From NCBI GenBank assembly GCA_023388195.1, contig JAEWGR010000077.1, forward strand, positions 1-64,000: a stretch of DNA of 64,000 nt, written 5' to 3'. Numbering within the stretch: position 1 is the first letter of the stretch; each line of letters starts with the position of its first letter. Below, piece by piece: positions 25,486 through 33,701 of this stretch. Made by a program: the position numbers and the translations under genes. The notes under the pieces are model-generated. The model made no database searches and was not told where the DNA came from. It saw nothing but the letters and a program-made list of their open reading frames with translations. The DNA comes from Bacillota bacterium (lineage in GTDB: Bacteria > Bacillota > Negativicutes > Sporomusales > Sporomusaceae).

Positions 25486-26013
25486 TTACCGGTCAAAGAA
25501 TGGGCTCTTACCAGTTACGCTAAGCGGAATTCCATAGGCAATGTTGACCTCTTCGCCGGCAAGACCGATATTAATGGCAGCCCGGCCGGCACTGAACATG
25601 ACCCGGTTATCGGCATGGTGCAAGGCGGCGGCATTCACGGCCGACCCCACAGCAATCCCCAGATCGCCGGTACTGATGGCACATATCCCGCTGCCTTGCG
25701 CGCATTCTGCGCAATTGGCATAGCCGCAGTAACCGCAGGGGCTGACTCCCAGCGGTTTTACCTTCTGCCCCAGTATTATCACCACCGGGGCCTTATCAAT
25801 ACAGTTGGCGTCCCGTTCGAAAAATTGCATGCCCGCTTCCTGGGCTATGCGCCGCATTTCAGCGGCCAGTTGGTCTTTTTCCCGCCCATTTACAATAAGG
25901 GTCACAAGATTATCCACACCTCTTGCCTTCGGGGCCGTCCTTGCCGCCACACACATCATATCGGCAATCTGCGCTACCGCCCGTTCCTCCACTTCCTGGC
26001 TGGTCATTATCAT
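25486..26013 (-). CDS. DUF2148 ferredoxin-domain protein
   Basis: A 175-residue protein of the DUF2148 family. It carries a cysteine cluster, GYCGYANCAECAQ with further cysteines at GSGIC, likely to hold an iron-sulfur centre, followed by a glycine- and alanine-rich region (DLGIAVGSAVNAAALH). I chose the ATG at 26013 with GGGGGAATTGGCC upstream. It lies 226 bases after the corrinoid gene on the same strand and may be the last member of the nitrogenase-like operon. Its function is unknown; an electron-carrier role would fit the operon. Confidence 0.75.
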   Translation of the reverse strand: MIMTSQEVEERAVAQIADMMCVAARTAPKARGVDNLVTLIVNGREKDQLAAEMRRIAQEAGMQFFERDANCIDKAPVVIILGQKVKPLGVSPCGYCGYANCAECAQGSGICAISTGDLGIAVGSAVNAAALHHADNRVMFSAGRAAINIGLAGEEVNIAYGIPLSVTGKSPFFDR

Positions 26014-26239
26014 TGGCCAATTCCCCCATTCTGGCATTATTCGAATCCGCTGGCGCCTCTTTCCATGTAAGCTTTTTCAGATTAAACCAGCTTCTTTATT
26101 CAGGATAGTAAATAATGCCAGTTTTGGCAAGTACGCACTTGTATGTGGCCTAGTATCCATTTGTATACTGCTATATTAAGAATTGGAGGCGGAGGTTGTA
26201 GCCGGGCCATTACGAAAGCAACTATTTCTGTCAGGTATG

Positions 26240-26887
26240 TTATGCCAGCAGCCGCTTAGAAAGTCTTACAGCCTCGGCAGCATTCACAGCATAGCCGTCA
26301 GCTCCGATTTTATCGGCAAAGCTCTGGGAAATCGGTCCGCCGCCAACAATCACCTTATAGCGGTCTTTAATGTCCTGCGCCTGCAAAATACGCACAACCT
26401 CAGCCATCCCGTCCATCGTGGTGGTCATTAACGTAGCTACGGCTATAATATCAGCCTGCACCTCTTTGGCCTTTTCCACAAAAGTCAAGGGAGGAATGTC
26501 CCGCCCCAGATCGATTACATCAAAACCGGAGGTTTCCAGCATAATCTTCACCAGATTCTTGCCGATATCATGGGTATCGCCCTCCACAACCCCGATGACT
26601 ACTTTTTGCTTTTCCCCTTGTTCGGCAGTGATTATATGCCCTTTTAATACATCAAGTCCGGCATACATGGCATCAGAGCAGAGGAGCAGCTCAGGAATAA
26701 AATACTCTTCCTCCTCGAATAATTTTCCGGCCCGGTCCATGCCATCGGACAAGCCTTTCTCAACCGCTTCATAGGCATCAATTTTTGCGGCGACAATGTC
26801 CTGCGCCAGACTGATAGTTCCCTCTTCATCCATATCCACAACAGCATCTGAAAGCTTTTTGAATAATTCTTCCTTATTTTCCGACAT
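26240..26887 (-). CDS. Corrinoid (B12-binding) methyl-carrier protein
   Basis: A 215-residue MtaC/MtbC-like protein. A helical B12-binding-2 domain (to about residue 88) precedes the Rossmann-like cobalamin domain with the DxHxxG base-off motif in EGDTHDIGKN; the histidine is the lower cobalt ligand. The later GG motif (VGGGPIS) and the GADGYAVNA ending are typical. The ATG has GGGGGAGGCTTATC upstream. It sits directly after the UroD-type methyltransferase, forming a substrate-to-corrinoid pair. Presumably it accepts a methyl group released or exposed by the upstream enzymes. Confidence 0.92.
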   Translation of the reverse strand: MSENKEELFKKLSDAVVDMDEEGTISLAQDIVAAKIDAYEAVEKGLSDGMDRAGKLFEEEEYFIPELLLCSDAMYAGLDVLKGHIITAEQGEKQKVVIGVVEGDTHDIGKNLVKIMLETSGFDVIDLGRDIPPLTFVEKAKEVQADIIAVATLMTTTMDGMAEVVRILQAQDIKDRYKVIVGGGPISQSFADKIGADGYAVNAAEAVRLSKRLLA

Positions 26888-26953
26888 GATAAGCCTCCCC
26901 CTAAAATTAAAATTCCTTCAATTATCCCGAATCCGCCTGTTCAGACGGATTTT

Positions 26954-28003
26954 TTATCGTGAGACGTCAGCAACAACATCCCGTCCGGCCCATAAAAATG
27001 CCTGCACATTGCCCAGCGGCACACCGGGAGGAATATCGCACCCCGGCATGAGAATATAGTTTGCAGCCTGACCAGCCTGCCGGATACACTGCCTGGCAGC
27101 CTGGGTTATCTCCGCAGGCGTTGCATCTTTGAGAAATACGGGGTTCACATTACCGGCCACCGCCACCTTCCCATGTAACACCTGCTGGGCCAGGTCTAAC
27201 CCTACTTTATAATCCAAAGATAACAGATCAATATGCATAGCGGGAACAAGAGACAGGCGATCTTTAATATTGCCACATATATGAAGGGTTGAAAAAACAC
27301 CGCGCTGCCTTAATTGCTGCGCAACCTGCCCGATATAAGGGGCAACAAATTCTTCAAAGTGCCTGAGAGAAACCAAGTCACCGGAGGCAGTAGGTTCAGC
27401 AACAGATAGGATGTCAGCCCCTTTATCAATCGCCGGCACCAGGTAGGCAAGACAAATCTCTGTCATTACCGCCATGAGCGCATGGATTGCCTGTTTATCT
27501 TTAACCATTCCCCGCATCAGCTTCTCCACACCATAAAACTGTCCGGCCAGTGTAAAGGGTCCCCAACTGGAAGTTCCGACTAATACACTGCTGCCGGTTT
27601 GCCGTTGCACCTGCGTTATGATTGAGCGGATCGCCTGAATCCATTCGTGCCTGTCGATTTTAGCCAGGTTCAGCAAATCAACCTCTGCCGCGTTGGCAAG
27701 CGCTGGCTGCAATACATCAATATTGCCTTGAGGCCGGAATTTAATCTCGCCCCCGAATATATGCACAAGCAGATTATGATAACCTGAACCGGGCCAAACA
27801 ATATCGGACTGCACCAATTGATTGATCTCGACAATAACAGAAGCAGCCAATTCCGGCTTTTCCAAAACCTCAAGCAATGTCAACCCCTTCTGCCTGAAGG
27901 CCCAGGTGCCGCCAGACAGCAGCGCAGCCGGCACCTGATTCTGCTCAGACCGGGTGGTGGTTTTAGCCTGTAAAGCCTGGATAATCCTGTCCTTGGGCAA
28001 CAT
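26954..28003 (-). CDS. UroD/MtaA-type corrinoid methyltransferase
   Basis: A 349-residue member of the uroporphyrinogen decarboxylase superfamily, resembling methylcobalamin transferases such as MtaA and CmuA more than HemE. Family features seen are GTSSWGPFTLAGQFYG, EPTASGDLVSLRHFEEFVAPY, STLHICGNIKDRL (the His-x-Cys zinc ligands) and AVAGNVNPVFL. The start at 28003 is preferred because TTGAGGGGGTATGGCC lies just upstream. It follows the nitrogenase-like K gene by 23 bases and precedes the corrinoid gene. Likely a zinc-dependent methyl transfer between a thiol or other substrate and the corrinoid. Confidence 0.87.
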   Translation of the reverse strand: MLPKDRIIQALQAKTTTRSEQNQVPAALLSGGTWAFRQKGLTLLEVLEKPELAASVIVEINQLVQSDIVWPGSGYHNLLVHIFGGEIKFRPQGNIDVLQPALANAAEVDLLNLAKIDRHEWIQAIRSIITQVQRQTGSSVLVGTSSWGPFTLAGQFYGVEKLMRGMVKDKQAIHALMAVMTEICLAYLVPAIDKGADILSVAEPTASGDLVSLRHFEEFVAPYIGQVAQQLRQRGVFSTLHICGNIKDRLSLVPAMHIDLLSLDYKVGLDLAQQVLHGKVAVAGNVNPVFLKDATPAEITQAARQCIRQAGQAANYILMPGCDIPPGVPLGNVQAFLWAGRDVVADVSR

Positions 28004-28026
28004 ATGGCCATACCCCCTCAACTCAT

Positions 28027-29379
28027 TTACCTGCCGGCAACAATTGTACTCAGCAAATCTTCGATCAAGGTCAAACCGCCCCGGTAGCCGGTATACCCTC
28101 TGTCAATCACAGCCCGGTTGGCTACGGGAAAACTGACACTTAAATGACCGGCCCCCAATTCCTTAGCCAGCTCACGATCCAGCGAACTGCCAACAACAAA
28201 AGCCGGATTGAGGGGATTGGCATATCTTCCGGCCTGAAACTGGCTTTTTTCCCAGTGTTCCCGCGCGGCAGCCGCAATGACGCTGCCATCGGTAGCAAAG
28301 ATGACCTTAGGATACAAACCGCTGGCCAGATTGGTTAAACGGCCGGTTATGCCGGCCTGCTGCTCCTCATCCAGAATATCGGTAATACCCACAACCTCCG
28401 GCAGCCAGCCCAGATCATCAGCCAAAAACCGGGTCAGACCGGTAACATAATTGCTGTCGCCGATAATAACAGCGTAGCGCTGCAAATCAATATCATTAAA
28501 ACAGTCAATCAGCGGTTCCAGTAAGGCATAATACCGTTTAGTCTCAGCCTCAACAAGGTTTTCCACCACGGTTTTGTCCAGTTCCAGCGCCGCCCCTACC
28601 TGCTGCAAAAAGGCACTGGCAGCTGACGGGCCCACCGGCAGTGGGACCGTCAGGAATGGGGTGCCGTGGACTTCCTGTGCGAGCCGGGCTGCCCCTGTGC
28701 CAAAGACATCAGATACGACAATATTTAACACGGCGCCGCCACTTTGCCTGATGCCGTCGATACTGTCATCAGTTGTGAAAAAGCTGTTCACAGTCAGTCC
28801 CAGTTTTTCCAGCAGCTGGCGTATGCCTGCCAGGTTGCCCCGCCAAAACACATCCATAAAAGGGGGAATGCCCCACAAGTTGACTAAGCCCGGTTGCCTG
28901 GCAGGCGTTTTGACGGCAAAATTTTTAAATAAGCTTTGCAGCACCAGGTCATAACCCTGATAGGAATTGCCGCGGAAACCGCCCGTCTCGGCAAAAAAAA
29001 TCGGGATCCCCCGGGCCTGCAAAGGCTTTACCACTGCGCCGACATCATCACCAATGACCTCAGTCACACAACTGGTCAAAACCACATAGAGATCGCCCTG
29101 CATAACCGCCAGTGTATGACGGACTTCTTCCTCCAGCCGCTCGGCCCCGCCAAAAACAACCTCCCGCTCCTGGATATTGGAACCGGGCATACTCAGGCCG
29201 CCGCAATAGCCGCCAACCTGCAGGCCACAGCCGCCGGCCTGGGTCCAGGTAAAATTACCGGCGCAGCCTGGCGGTGCATGGAGAATCGGCACGGCCTGCG
29301 GCAAAGCGCTGACGGTGGCGATAGCGCCCCCGAGGGCACAGGTATAACGCGGTCTCTCCACAAAAGTATAATTGCTCAT
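28027..29379 (-). CDS. Nitrogenase-like component 1, K (beta-like) subunit
   Basis: A 450-residue NifK-like protein. Cys14 (YTCALGGAI), Cys39 (PPGCAGN) and Cys104 (TSCVTEVIGDDV) have the spacing of the three P-cluster ligands of nitrogenase beta chains, and the C-terminal SFPVANRAVIDRGYTGYRGG is also family-like. It is shorter than NifK (about 520), lacking the N-terminal extension. The ATG overlaps the stop of the D-like gene (ATGA) and has GGAGGTGACTTGGA upstream. The D/K pair should form a tetramer receiving electrons from a NifH-like protein, but none is encoded in this window. The surroundings (methyltransferase, corrinoid protein, NifB) argue against N2 as substrate. Confidence 0.87.
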   Translation of the reverse strand: MSNYTFVERPRYTCALGGAIATVSALPQAVPILHAPPGCAGNFTWTQAGGCGLQVGGYCGGLSMPGSNIQEREVVFGGAERLEEEVRHTLAVMQGDLYVVLTSCVTEVIGDDVGAVVKPLQARGIPIFFAETGGFRGNSYQGYDLVLQSLFKNFAVKTPARQPGLVNLWGIPPFMDVFWRGNLAGIRQLLEKLGLTVNSFFTTDDSIDGIRQSGGAVLNIVVSDVFGTGAARLAQEVHGTPFLTVPLPVGPSAASAFLQQVGAALELDKTVVENLVEAETKRYYALLEPLIDCFNDIDLQRYAVIIGDSNYVTGLTRFLADDLGWLPEVVGITDILDEEQQAGITGRLTNLASGLYPKVIFATDGSVIAAAAREHWEKSQFQAGRYANPLNPAFVVGSSLDRELAKELGAGHLSVSFPVANRAVIDRGYTGYRGGLTLIEDLLSTIVAGR

Positions 29380-30857
29380 TCCAAGTCACCTCCGGCAGCG
29401 GCAATATAGGTGAACGGGTCTTGCTGATACCAGGATTCTTGATACGGCAATTGGGCAAACCTGCTGATATTGCTGTTAAAGCGGGGGTTTTTCAATTGAC
29501 GGTACAGACGTCTGGCTAATTCATAAGCGCCGCGGTAGCCCACATAATGCAAACCGGTATTATAGATTACATGGGTGGCAATACCCATTTTCGCGGCTGT
29601 GCTGTTGCCATTCATATGACCTAAAAAAACATCAGGCTGTATTCGGCGTAAGAGATTGGCTTCTTCAAAGGGCTGGCAATTGGCAATATTCAGCGGATAA
29701 TCGGTTCCGGTCAGCCGCAGCAATTTTTCATATTCAACCTCAGCAAATTCATCATGATGAAAAGCCCTGACACCCACTACTTCAAACCCCAGTTCTGTCA
29801 GGAGGATGGCCGTGGAGAGCGCTCTGAACTCACCGGCACTGACAAACGCCTTTTTGCCTGCAAACATTGCTTTCAGCGGTGCCAGGGCCGCTGCCAGTTC
29901 GGCCTCCTCCCGAGCAATGATTGTTTTCGCCTGGTCACCAAGACCAAAAAATTCAGCCACATCCTGCAGCCACTTGCCTGTGTTTTCAATGCCAATCGGC
30001 ATATGCCTGATAATAAACGGCACCTGATAGGCTGCCTGCAGATGGTTGAGCATATAATCATCATGGGTTGGACAAGTGCTTATCGACAAATCAGCTTCCG
30101 CCATACGCTGCATAGCCCCCGGGTCAGAGAAAACCGGGAAAATATTTACCGCCAGCCCCAGCCCCTGCAGCAATCGCTCCAGCTCAACCTCATCCACCCG
30201 GCCCATGGAAGACATATTCATGAGATTGACCGTATTGCCAGGCTTCTTGATGTCCAGACCGGACTCAGGCAGCAGGGTGCGGCCGATGGCATGATAAACC
30301 GCATCATAGGCCGTCGCCCAGATTTTAGTCTTAAATCCCTCACAGTGGACCGGCAATAGCTTCGCCTGGACCTCAGGCTGTACCTGCTCGACTACCCCGT
30401 CCACATCATCCCCGATTATGCCGGGTACACAACTGGCAACCACAAAAATAACAGCAGGCCGGTACCGCCTGTCAGCGGCAAGTATCGCCGCCGCCAGCTT
30501 CGGCTCGCCGCCGCTGATTACATCGGCTTCGGTTAAACCGGTGGACAACCAGGTACCATCCTTAACCACACCCCAGCGTTGGTTGTTGCCGGACCTTACG
30601 CCGGCGTTGCCGCCATGACAGGATGAACCGCAGCCCAGGCCGCCGTGCATCAGGACAACACTGTTAGGTATGCTGTTCATGGTTCCTAAGGCCGGCAGCA
30701 ACAAACAGATTGAATTTTGGGTAAACCGGCGTTCACTGTCAGGCTGGCAGCACTGCAGCCGGCGGGTCGCCAGTTCGCCCAGGGCCGCCCCGTGCGCAAT
30801 ACAGGCCTGCAGCCGGTCTTCCCGGCGCGGCGGCTCTTTCAGCTTGAAATAACTCAC
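29376..30857 (-). CDS. Nitrogenase-like component 1, D (alpha-like) subunit
   Basis: A 493-residue NifD-like protein. Counting from the GTG, Cys51, Cys76 (GGLGCGSSCHGG) and Cys143 (ASCVPGIIGDDV) match P-cluster ligand spacing. Cys262 in DLSISTCPTHDDYM aligns by eye with the cofactor-binding Cys275 of NifD. The segment PVHCEGFK matches the NifD CEGFRG region, but the following His195 position is not histidine. At the place of the cofactor ligand His442, the sequence reads LHYVGYRG, with the histidine shifted. So it may hold a NifB-type cluster in an altered pocket. GTG at 30857 is preferred, with AAGGAG 9 bases upstream; the ATG at 30866 abuts that site. Confidence 0.87.
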   Translation of the reverse strand: MSYFKLKEPPRREDRLQACIAHGAALGELATRRLQCCQPDSERRFTQNSICLLLPALGTMNSIPNSVVLMHGGLGCGSSCHGGNAGVRSGNNQRWGVVKDGTWLSTGLTEADVISGGEPKLAAAILAADRRYRPAVIFVVASCVPGIIGDDVDGVVEQVQPEVQAKLLPVHCEGFKTKIWATAYDAVYHAIGRTLLPESGLDIKKPGNTVNLMNMSSMGRVDEVELERLLQGLGLAVNIFPVFSDPGAMQRMAEADLSISTCPTHDDYMLNHLQAAYQVPFIIRHMPIGIENTGKWLQDVAEFFGLGDQAKTIIAREEAELAAALAPLKAMFAGKKAFVSAGEFRALSTAILLTELGFEVVGVRAFHHDEFAEVEYEKLLRLTGTDYPLNIANCQPFEEANLLRRIQPDVFLGHMNGNSTAAKMGIATHVIYNTGLHYVGYRGAYELARRLYRQLKNPRFNSNISRFAQLPYQESWYQQDPFTYIAAAGGDLE

Positions 30858-30945
30858 TTTTTTCATCTCCTTATATCCTGAACCGCACCGTAAACTGGGC
30901 CTTGCAAAATTGCCGGCTCACAGTCCGCCGGTCCGGCTCGGTTAG

Positions 30946-31791
30946 CTAATTATTGGCAGCAAAAAGTCCATCCTTATCATAAAGCAAGCCAGCCAAATCG
31001 GCTATGGTGTCCGGCAGGCCGCAAATATCAGCCCGGCACTGCTGACAATGCTGAATCACCGGCAGATACTTGCCGGCAGCCCTGCGGGCCGCAGCGAGTT
31101 CCCGGCAGTCCGGGGGACGGCGGTTGCGGAATTCGTGCGCAGGCACCAGCGGCAGGATGTTGATGCAGGCAGCGCCGGCCTGGGCTGCGGTCTTGGCAAT
31201 GTCGCCGATATGCTGGTCGTTAATGCCGGGTATGAGGACGGTATTAACCTTTACAGCCACCCCCAGGCTTACCGCCTTGTCAATACCGGCCAATTGCGCC
31301 AGCACCAGCCAGCGGGCTGCCATTTCACCGGTTATATATTGACCGTTATGCATAATGTGCGAGCAGATCTTAGCCAGTGTTTTAACCTCTATGGCATTAA
31401 TTGTCACGGTAACAGCCTGCACGCCGGCCTTTACCAGCCCGTCAATTTTCTCTTTCAGCAATAAACCGTTTGTGCTCAGGCATTTAATCAGGTAGGGATA
31501 ACGCGCATGAACAAGCTGGAACGTTTCCAGGGCATAGTCACCGGCCAGCGTATCGCCCGGCCCGGCAATCCCCACAACCGTCAGTTCGGGGCAGAGCTTT
31601 ACAGCCCGTTCCAGTACCCCAATCGCCTCAGCCGGGGTTAATAACACCCGGCCCGTACCGGGCCGGTCCTCATGCTTATTAAAATCACGCCGGCAAAACC
31701 GGCACTGAATGTTACACACCGGACTGACAGGCAAGTGGATGCGTCCGAAATTCCCCTGTGCCCCGGCACTAAAGCAAGGATGCTTTGACAT
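30946..31791 (-). CDS. NifB-like radical SAM cluster-assembly protein
   Basis: A 281-residue radical SAM protein with the NifB hallmarks. HPCF is at the start, followed by the cluster motif CNIQCRFC with RRDFNKHEDRPGTG after it, VGIAGPGDTLA, CLSTNGL, VTVTINAI, KVNTVLIPGIND, NILPLVP and the C-terminal CQQCRADICG. NifB builds NifB-co, the 8Fe-9S-C precursor of nitrogenase cofactors. It is the short form without the NifX domain. The start at 31791 has GGGAGGAGAAGGCA upstream; ATG at 31818 is an alternative. Its presence implies that the D/K proteins downstream use a carbide-type cluster and not just the simple FeS clusters of dark-operative reductases. Confidence 0.9.
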   Translation of the reverse strand: MSKHPCFSAGAQGNFGRIHLPVSPVCNIQCRFCRRDFNKHEDRPGTGRVLLTPAEAIGVLERAVKLCPELTVVGIAGPGDTLAGDYALETFQLVHARYPYLIKCLSTNGLLLKEKIDGLVKAGVQAVTVTINAIEVKTLAKICSHIMHNGQYITGEMAARWLVLAQLAGIDKAVSLGVAVKVNTVLIPGINDQHIGDIAKTAAQAGAACINILPLVPAHEFRNRRPPDCRELAAARRAAGKYLPVIQHCQQCRADICGLPDTIADLAGLLYDKDGLFAANN

Positions 31792-31854
31792 TGCCTTCTC
31801 CTCCCTGCCATGGCTCATTGCGACCACCCCCAATATTTATAAATTGCCCTGACT

Positions 31855-32142
31855 TTACCGCAAACCAAGACTAGCAAGTTTGTGCTCCACAGCACACCAT
31901 GAACGTTTGGCGTACACCAGGGGCACAGCCTGCGCTTTGGCATGGCTTTTTACGGCTTTGGCAATATTGTGATTGACATAATCGGTAAATACCAGGACAA
32001 AGGATACTGATTTTGGTATGGAAACCCTGCGGATTTCCCCGGGATTTCTCCCTTTGAAGTGGGCGATTTCAGTGACACCCATTTCACGCATTTTCTTTTC
32101 AATGGTTCCTAAATAATCAGCGCCTACGACCATGGCCGTCAT
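31855..32142 (-). CDS. DUF2325 domain protein
   Basis: A 95-residue protein. The hallmark start MTAMVVGADYLG and the VPLVYAKRSWCAVE segment fit DUF2325, a small domain often found next to FeS and metal-related genes. The start at 32142 follows AAGGGGGATGAGTTT; an upstream in-frame ATG at 32208 falls inside leader H and is ignored. It is the first gene of the NifB-D-K operon. Its role is unknown; a sensor or cluster-handling function is possible. Confidence 0.75.
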   Translation of the reverse strand: MTAMVVGADYLGTIEKKMREMGVTEIAHFKGRNPGEIRRVSIPKSVSFVLVFTDYVNHNIAKAVKSHAKAQAVPLVYAKRSWCAVEHKLASLGLR

Positions 32143-32174
32143 AAACTCATCCCCCTTACGATTAACCCTATTAT

Positions 32175-32245
32175 GAAAAAGAGGCAACCGGAGCCTGCTG
32201 TCTGACAACAGCAGGCCGGTTACCTCTGGTTACTCCCAGTCAGTA
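32175..32245 (-). promoter_or_regulatory. Two-hairpin attenuator leader, copy H
   Basis: On the minus strand, CTGACTGG-GAGTAA-CCAG: the small stem is CTGG/CCAG, a double compensatory change from TCAG/CTGA. It is followed directly by AGAGGTAACCGGCCTGCTG, loop and CAGCAGGCTCCGGTTGCCTCT, then TTTTTC. It lies 33 bases before the DUF2325 start and would gate the whole nitrogenase-like operon. Confidence 0.75.
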
Positions 32246-32477
32246 ATATTCTATGCCCAATTACAGTATTACGCCATTACGCCGAAAATGGCCTCCCCTT
32301 GTTTAGGGGACAACCCTCAAAAAAAGCAAAAAAGGCAATCGCGGCTGGCTAGCCGTCGATCACCTCCGGTATTCCGGTCAGTAAAGGTACGCAATAGATT
32401 AGGCTCATGGTAGCACAGAGTCCAAACCGGTGTCAACCCCTGCCACACGGTAGATCAACATATTTTTAATTTTTTCC

Positions 32478-32506
32478 TTGCACTTTTTACCTGCTTAGCA
32501 TATAAT
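32478..32506 (+). promoter_or_regulatory. Sigma-A promoter of the UroD-type methyltransferase operon
   Basis: TTGCAC (32478-32483), a 17-nt spacer and a perfect TATAAT (32501-32506). Transcription would start about 18 nt upstream of leader copy I. Confidence 0.75.
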
Positions 32507-32529
32507 TGCCACAATAGCTGCATATATCC

Positions 32530-32590
32530 GGGCTGATCAGACACACTGAAGGCCAAAAGAAATGACTGCATTTCTTTTGGCCTTTTTTTC
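32530..32590 (+). promoter_or_regulatory. Two-hairpin attenuator leader, copy I
   Basis: GGGCTGATCAG, small hairpin TCAG-ACACA-CTGA, then AAGGCCAAAAGAAATG pairing with CATTTCTTTTGGCC and ending TTTTTTT. It lies 27 bases before the ATG at 32617. It is back-to-back with copy H, so the divergent nitrogenase-like and methyltransferase operons carry matching leaders. Confidence 0.8.
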
Positions 32591-32616
32591 ATTTAGCAAA
32601 AGGAGGTACTTCGCAA

Positions 32617-33699
32617 ATGTCTAAAGACCAAATGACGCCAATCGAACGGTTGTCGGCCTACAGCATGGGGCAGCCCATTGACCGTCTGCCCTGTGTCCCC
32701 ATCGTTGGCAATACAGCGGCCCGTGTAATCGGTGCTAAAGTCAGCGAGCTGCCAGCCAACGGCAAGCTGCTGGCCCAGGCTCAGATCGGGGCCTATCGCC
32801 GCTTTGGCTATGATATTATCCGGATCTTTACCGACCTGTACGGTCAGGCCGAAGCCATGGGGGCCGTCATTCGCTACCCCCAGGATGAAACCGCTTATCT
32901 GGATCAGCCGGCCCTCACCGATATCAGTCAGATAGATCGCCTGTCACCAGCCAACCCTTATCAGGACGGCAACCTGCCCCAGCAGCTGGAGGCCATGAAA
33001 ATTGCCGTAGAGGAAGTCGGCAAAGAGGTCGTTGTTACCGGGGCTCTTACCGGACCTTTTACCAATGCCTCTTTTCTTATCGGTGCGGAAACTCTGACAA
33101 GGCTTGTCGCCAAAAACCCCGAGGCCGTGCACCGCTTATGCCGGCTTTCCCTGGAAACCTCTTTGCAGTATGCCAAAGCCATCATTGATGCCGGCTGCAC
33201 CCCCAGCCTGACAGATCCTATGTCCTCAGCCACCATCATCAGTCCTAAAAAGTTTGAAGAATTTTCTTTTCCCTATCTTAAGCAGCTGATTGACTATATT
33301 CACGGCCGCGGTAAAACGGTTACTCTGCATATCTGCGGTAAAACCGCCAAGATATGGGAGCTTATGGCCGGGGCCGGCGCCGACTGTATCAGCATTGATA
33401 ATGCCGCCAGCCTGTCAGAAGCTAAAGCCAAAGTCGGCGACCGGCTGCGGCTGATGGGCAATGTCCAGCCCTCAGAGGTGATGTTGCAAGGCTCCCCGGC
33501 CGATGTCCGCCGGGCTGTTCTCAGCGGCGTTCGCGAAGCCTATGACAACCCCAAAGGCTATATTGTCGCTTCAGGCTGCAGCCTGCCAACCGAAACCCCG
33601 TTCACCAATATTGACGCCATGCTTGCGGCTGTACGCGAAATCGGTTATCCCATCACCGCCGAGAAACTCACTTACCTGGAACAGAGGTGGTCAAACTGA
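32617..33699 (+). CDS. UroD/MtaA-type corrinoid methyltransferase
   Basis: A 360-residue UroD-superfamily methyltransferase. The sequence shows ERLSAYSMGQPIDRLPCVPI at the start, VVTGALTGPFTNAS, SLTDPMSSATIISPKKFEEF, VTLHICGKTAKIW (His-x-Cys zinc site) and GCSLPTETPFTNIDAML near the end. It is the closest intact relative of the remnant at 18295-18462. The ATG has AAAGGAGGTACTTCGCAA upstream. It is the first gene of an operon with a second UroD paralogue, the corrinoid activator, DUF1847 and an ABC importer, so it probably transfers methyl groups from an imported compound. Confidence 0.88.
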   Translation: MSKDQMTPIERLSAYSMGQPIDRLPCVPIVGNTAARVIGAKVSELPANGKLLAQAQIGAYRRFGYDIIRIFTDLYGQAEAMGAVIRYPQDETAYLDQPALTDISQIDRLSPANPYQDGNLPQQLEAMKIAVEEVGKEVVVTGALTGPFTNASFLIGAETLTRLVAKNPEAVHRLCRLSLETSLQYAKAIIDAGCTPSLTDPMSSATIISPKKFEEFSFPYLKQLIDYIHGRGKTVTLHICGKTAKIWELMAGAGADCISIDNAASLSEAKAKVGDRLRLMGNVQPSEVMLQGSPADVRRAVLSGVREAYDNPKGYIVASGCSLPTETPFTNIDAMLAAVREIGYPITAEKLTYLEQRWSN

Positions 33700-33701
33700 C
33701 A

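Noticed and set aside
26954..30857. Nitrogen-fixation operon
   Set aside because: No nifH, nifE, nifN or nifV in the window; corrinoid methyl-transfer genes take their place and key cofactor histidines are not seen.
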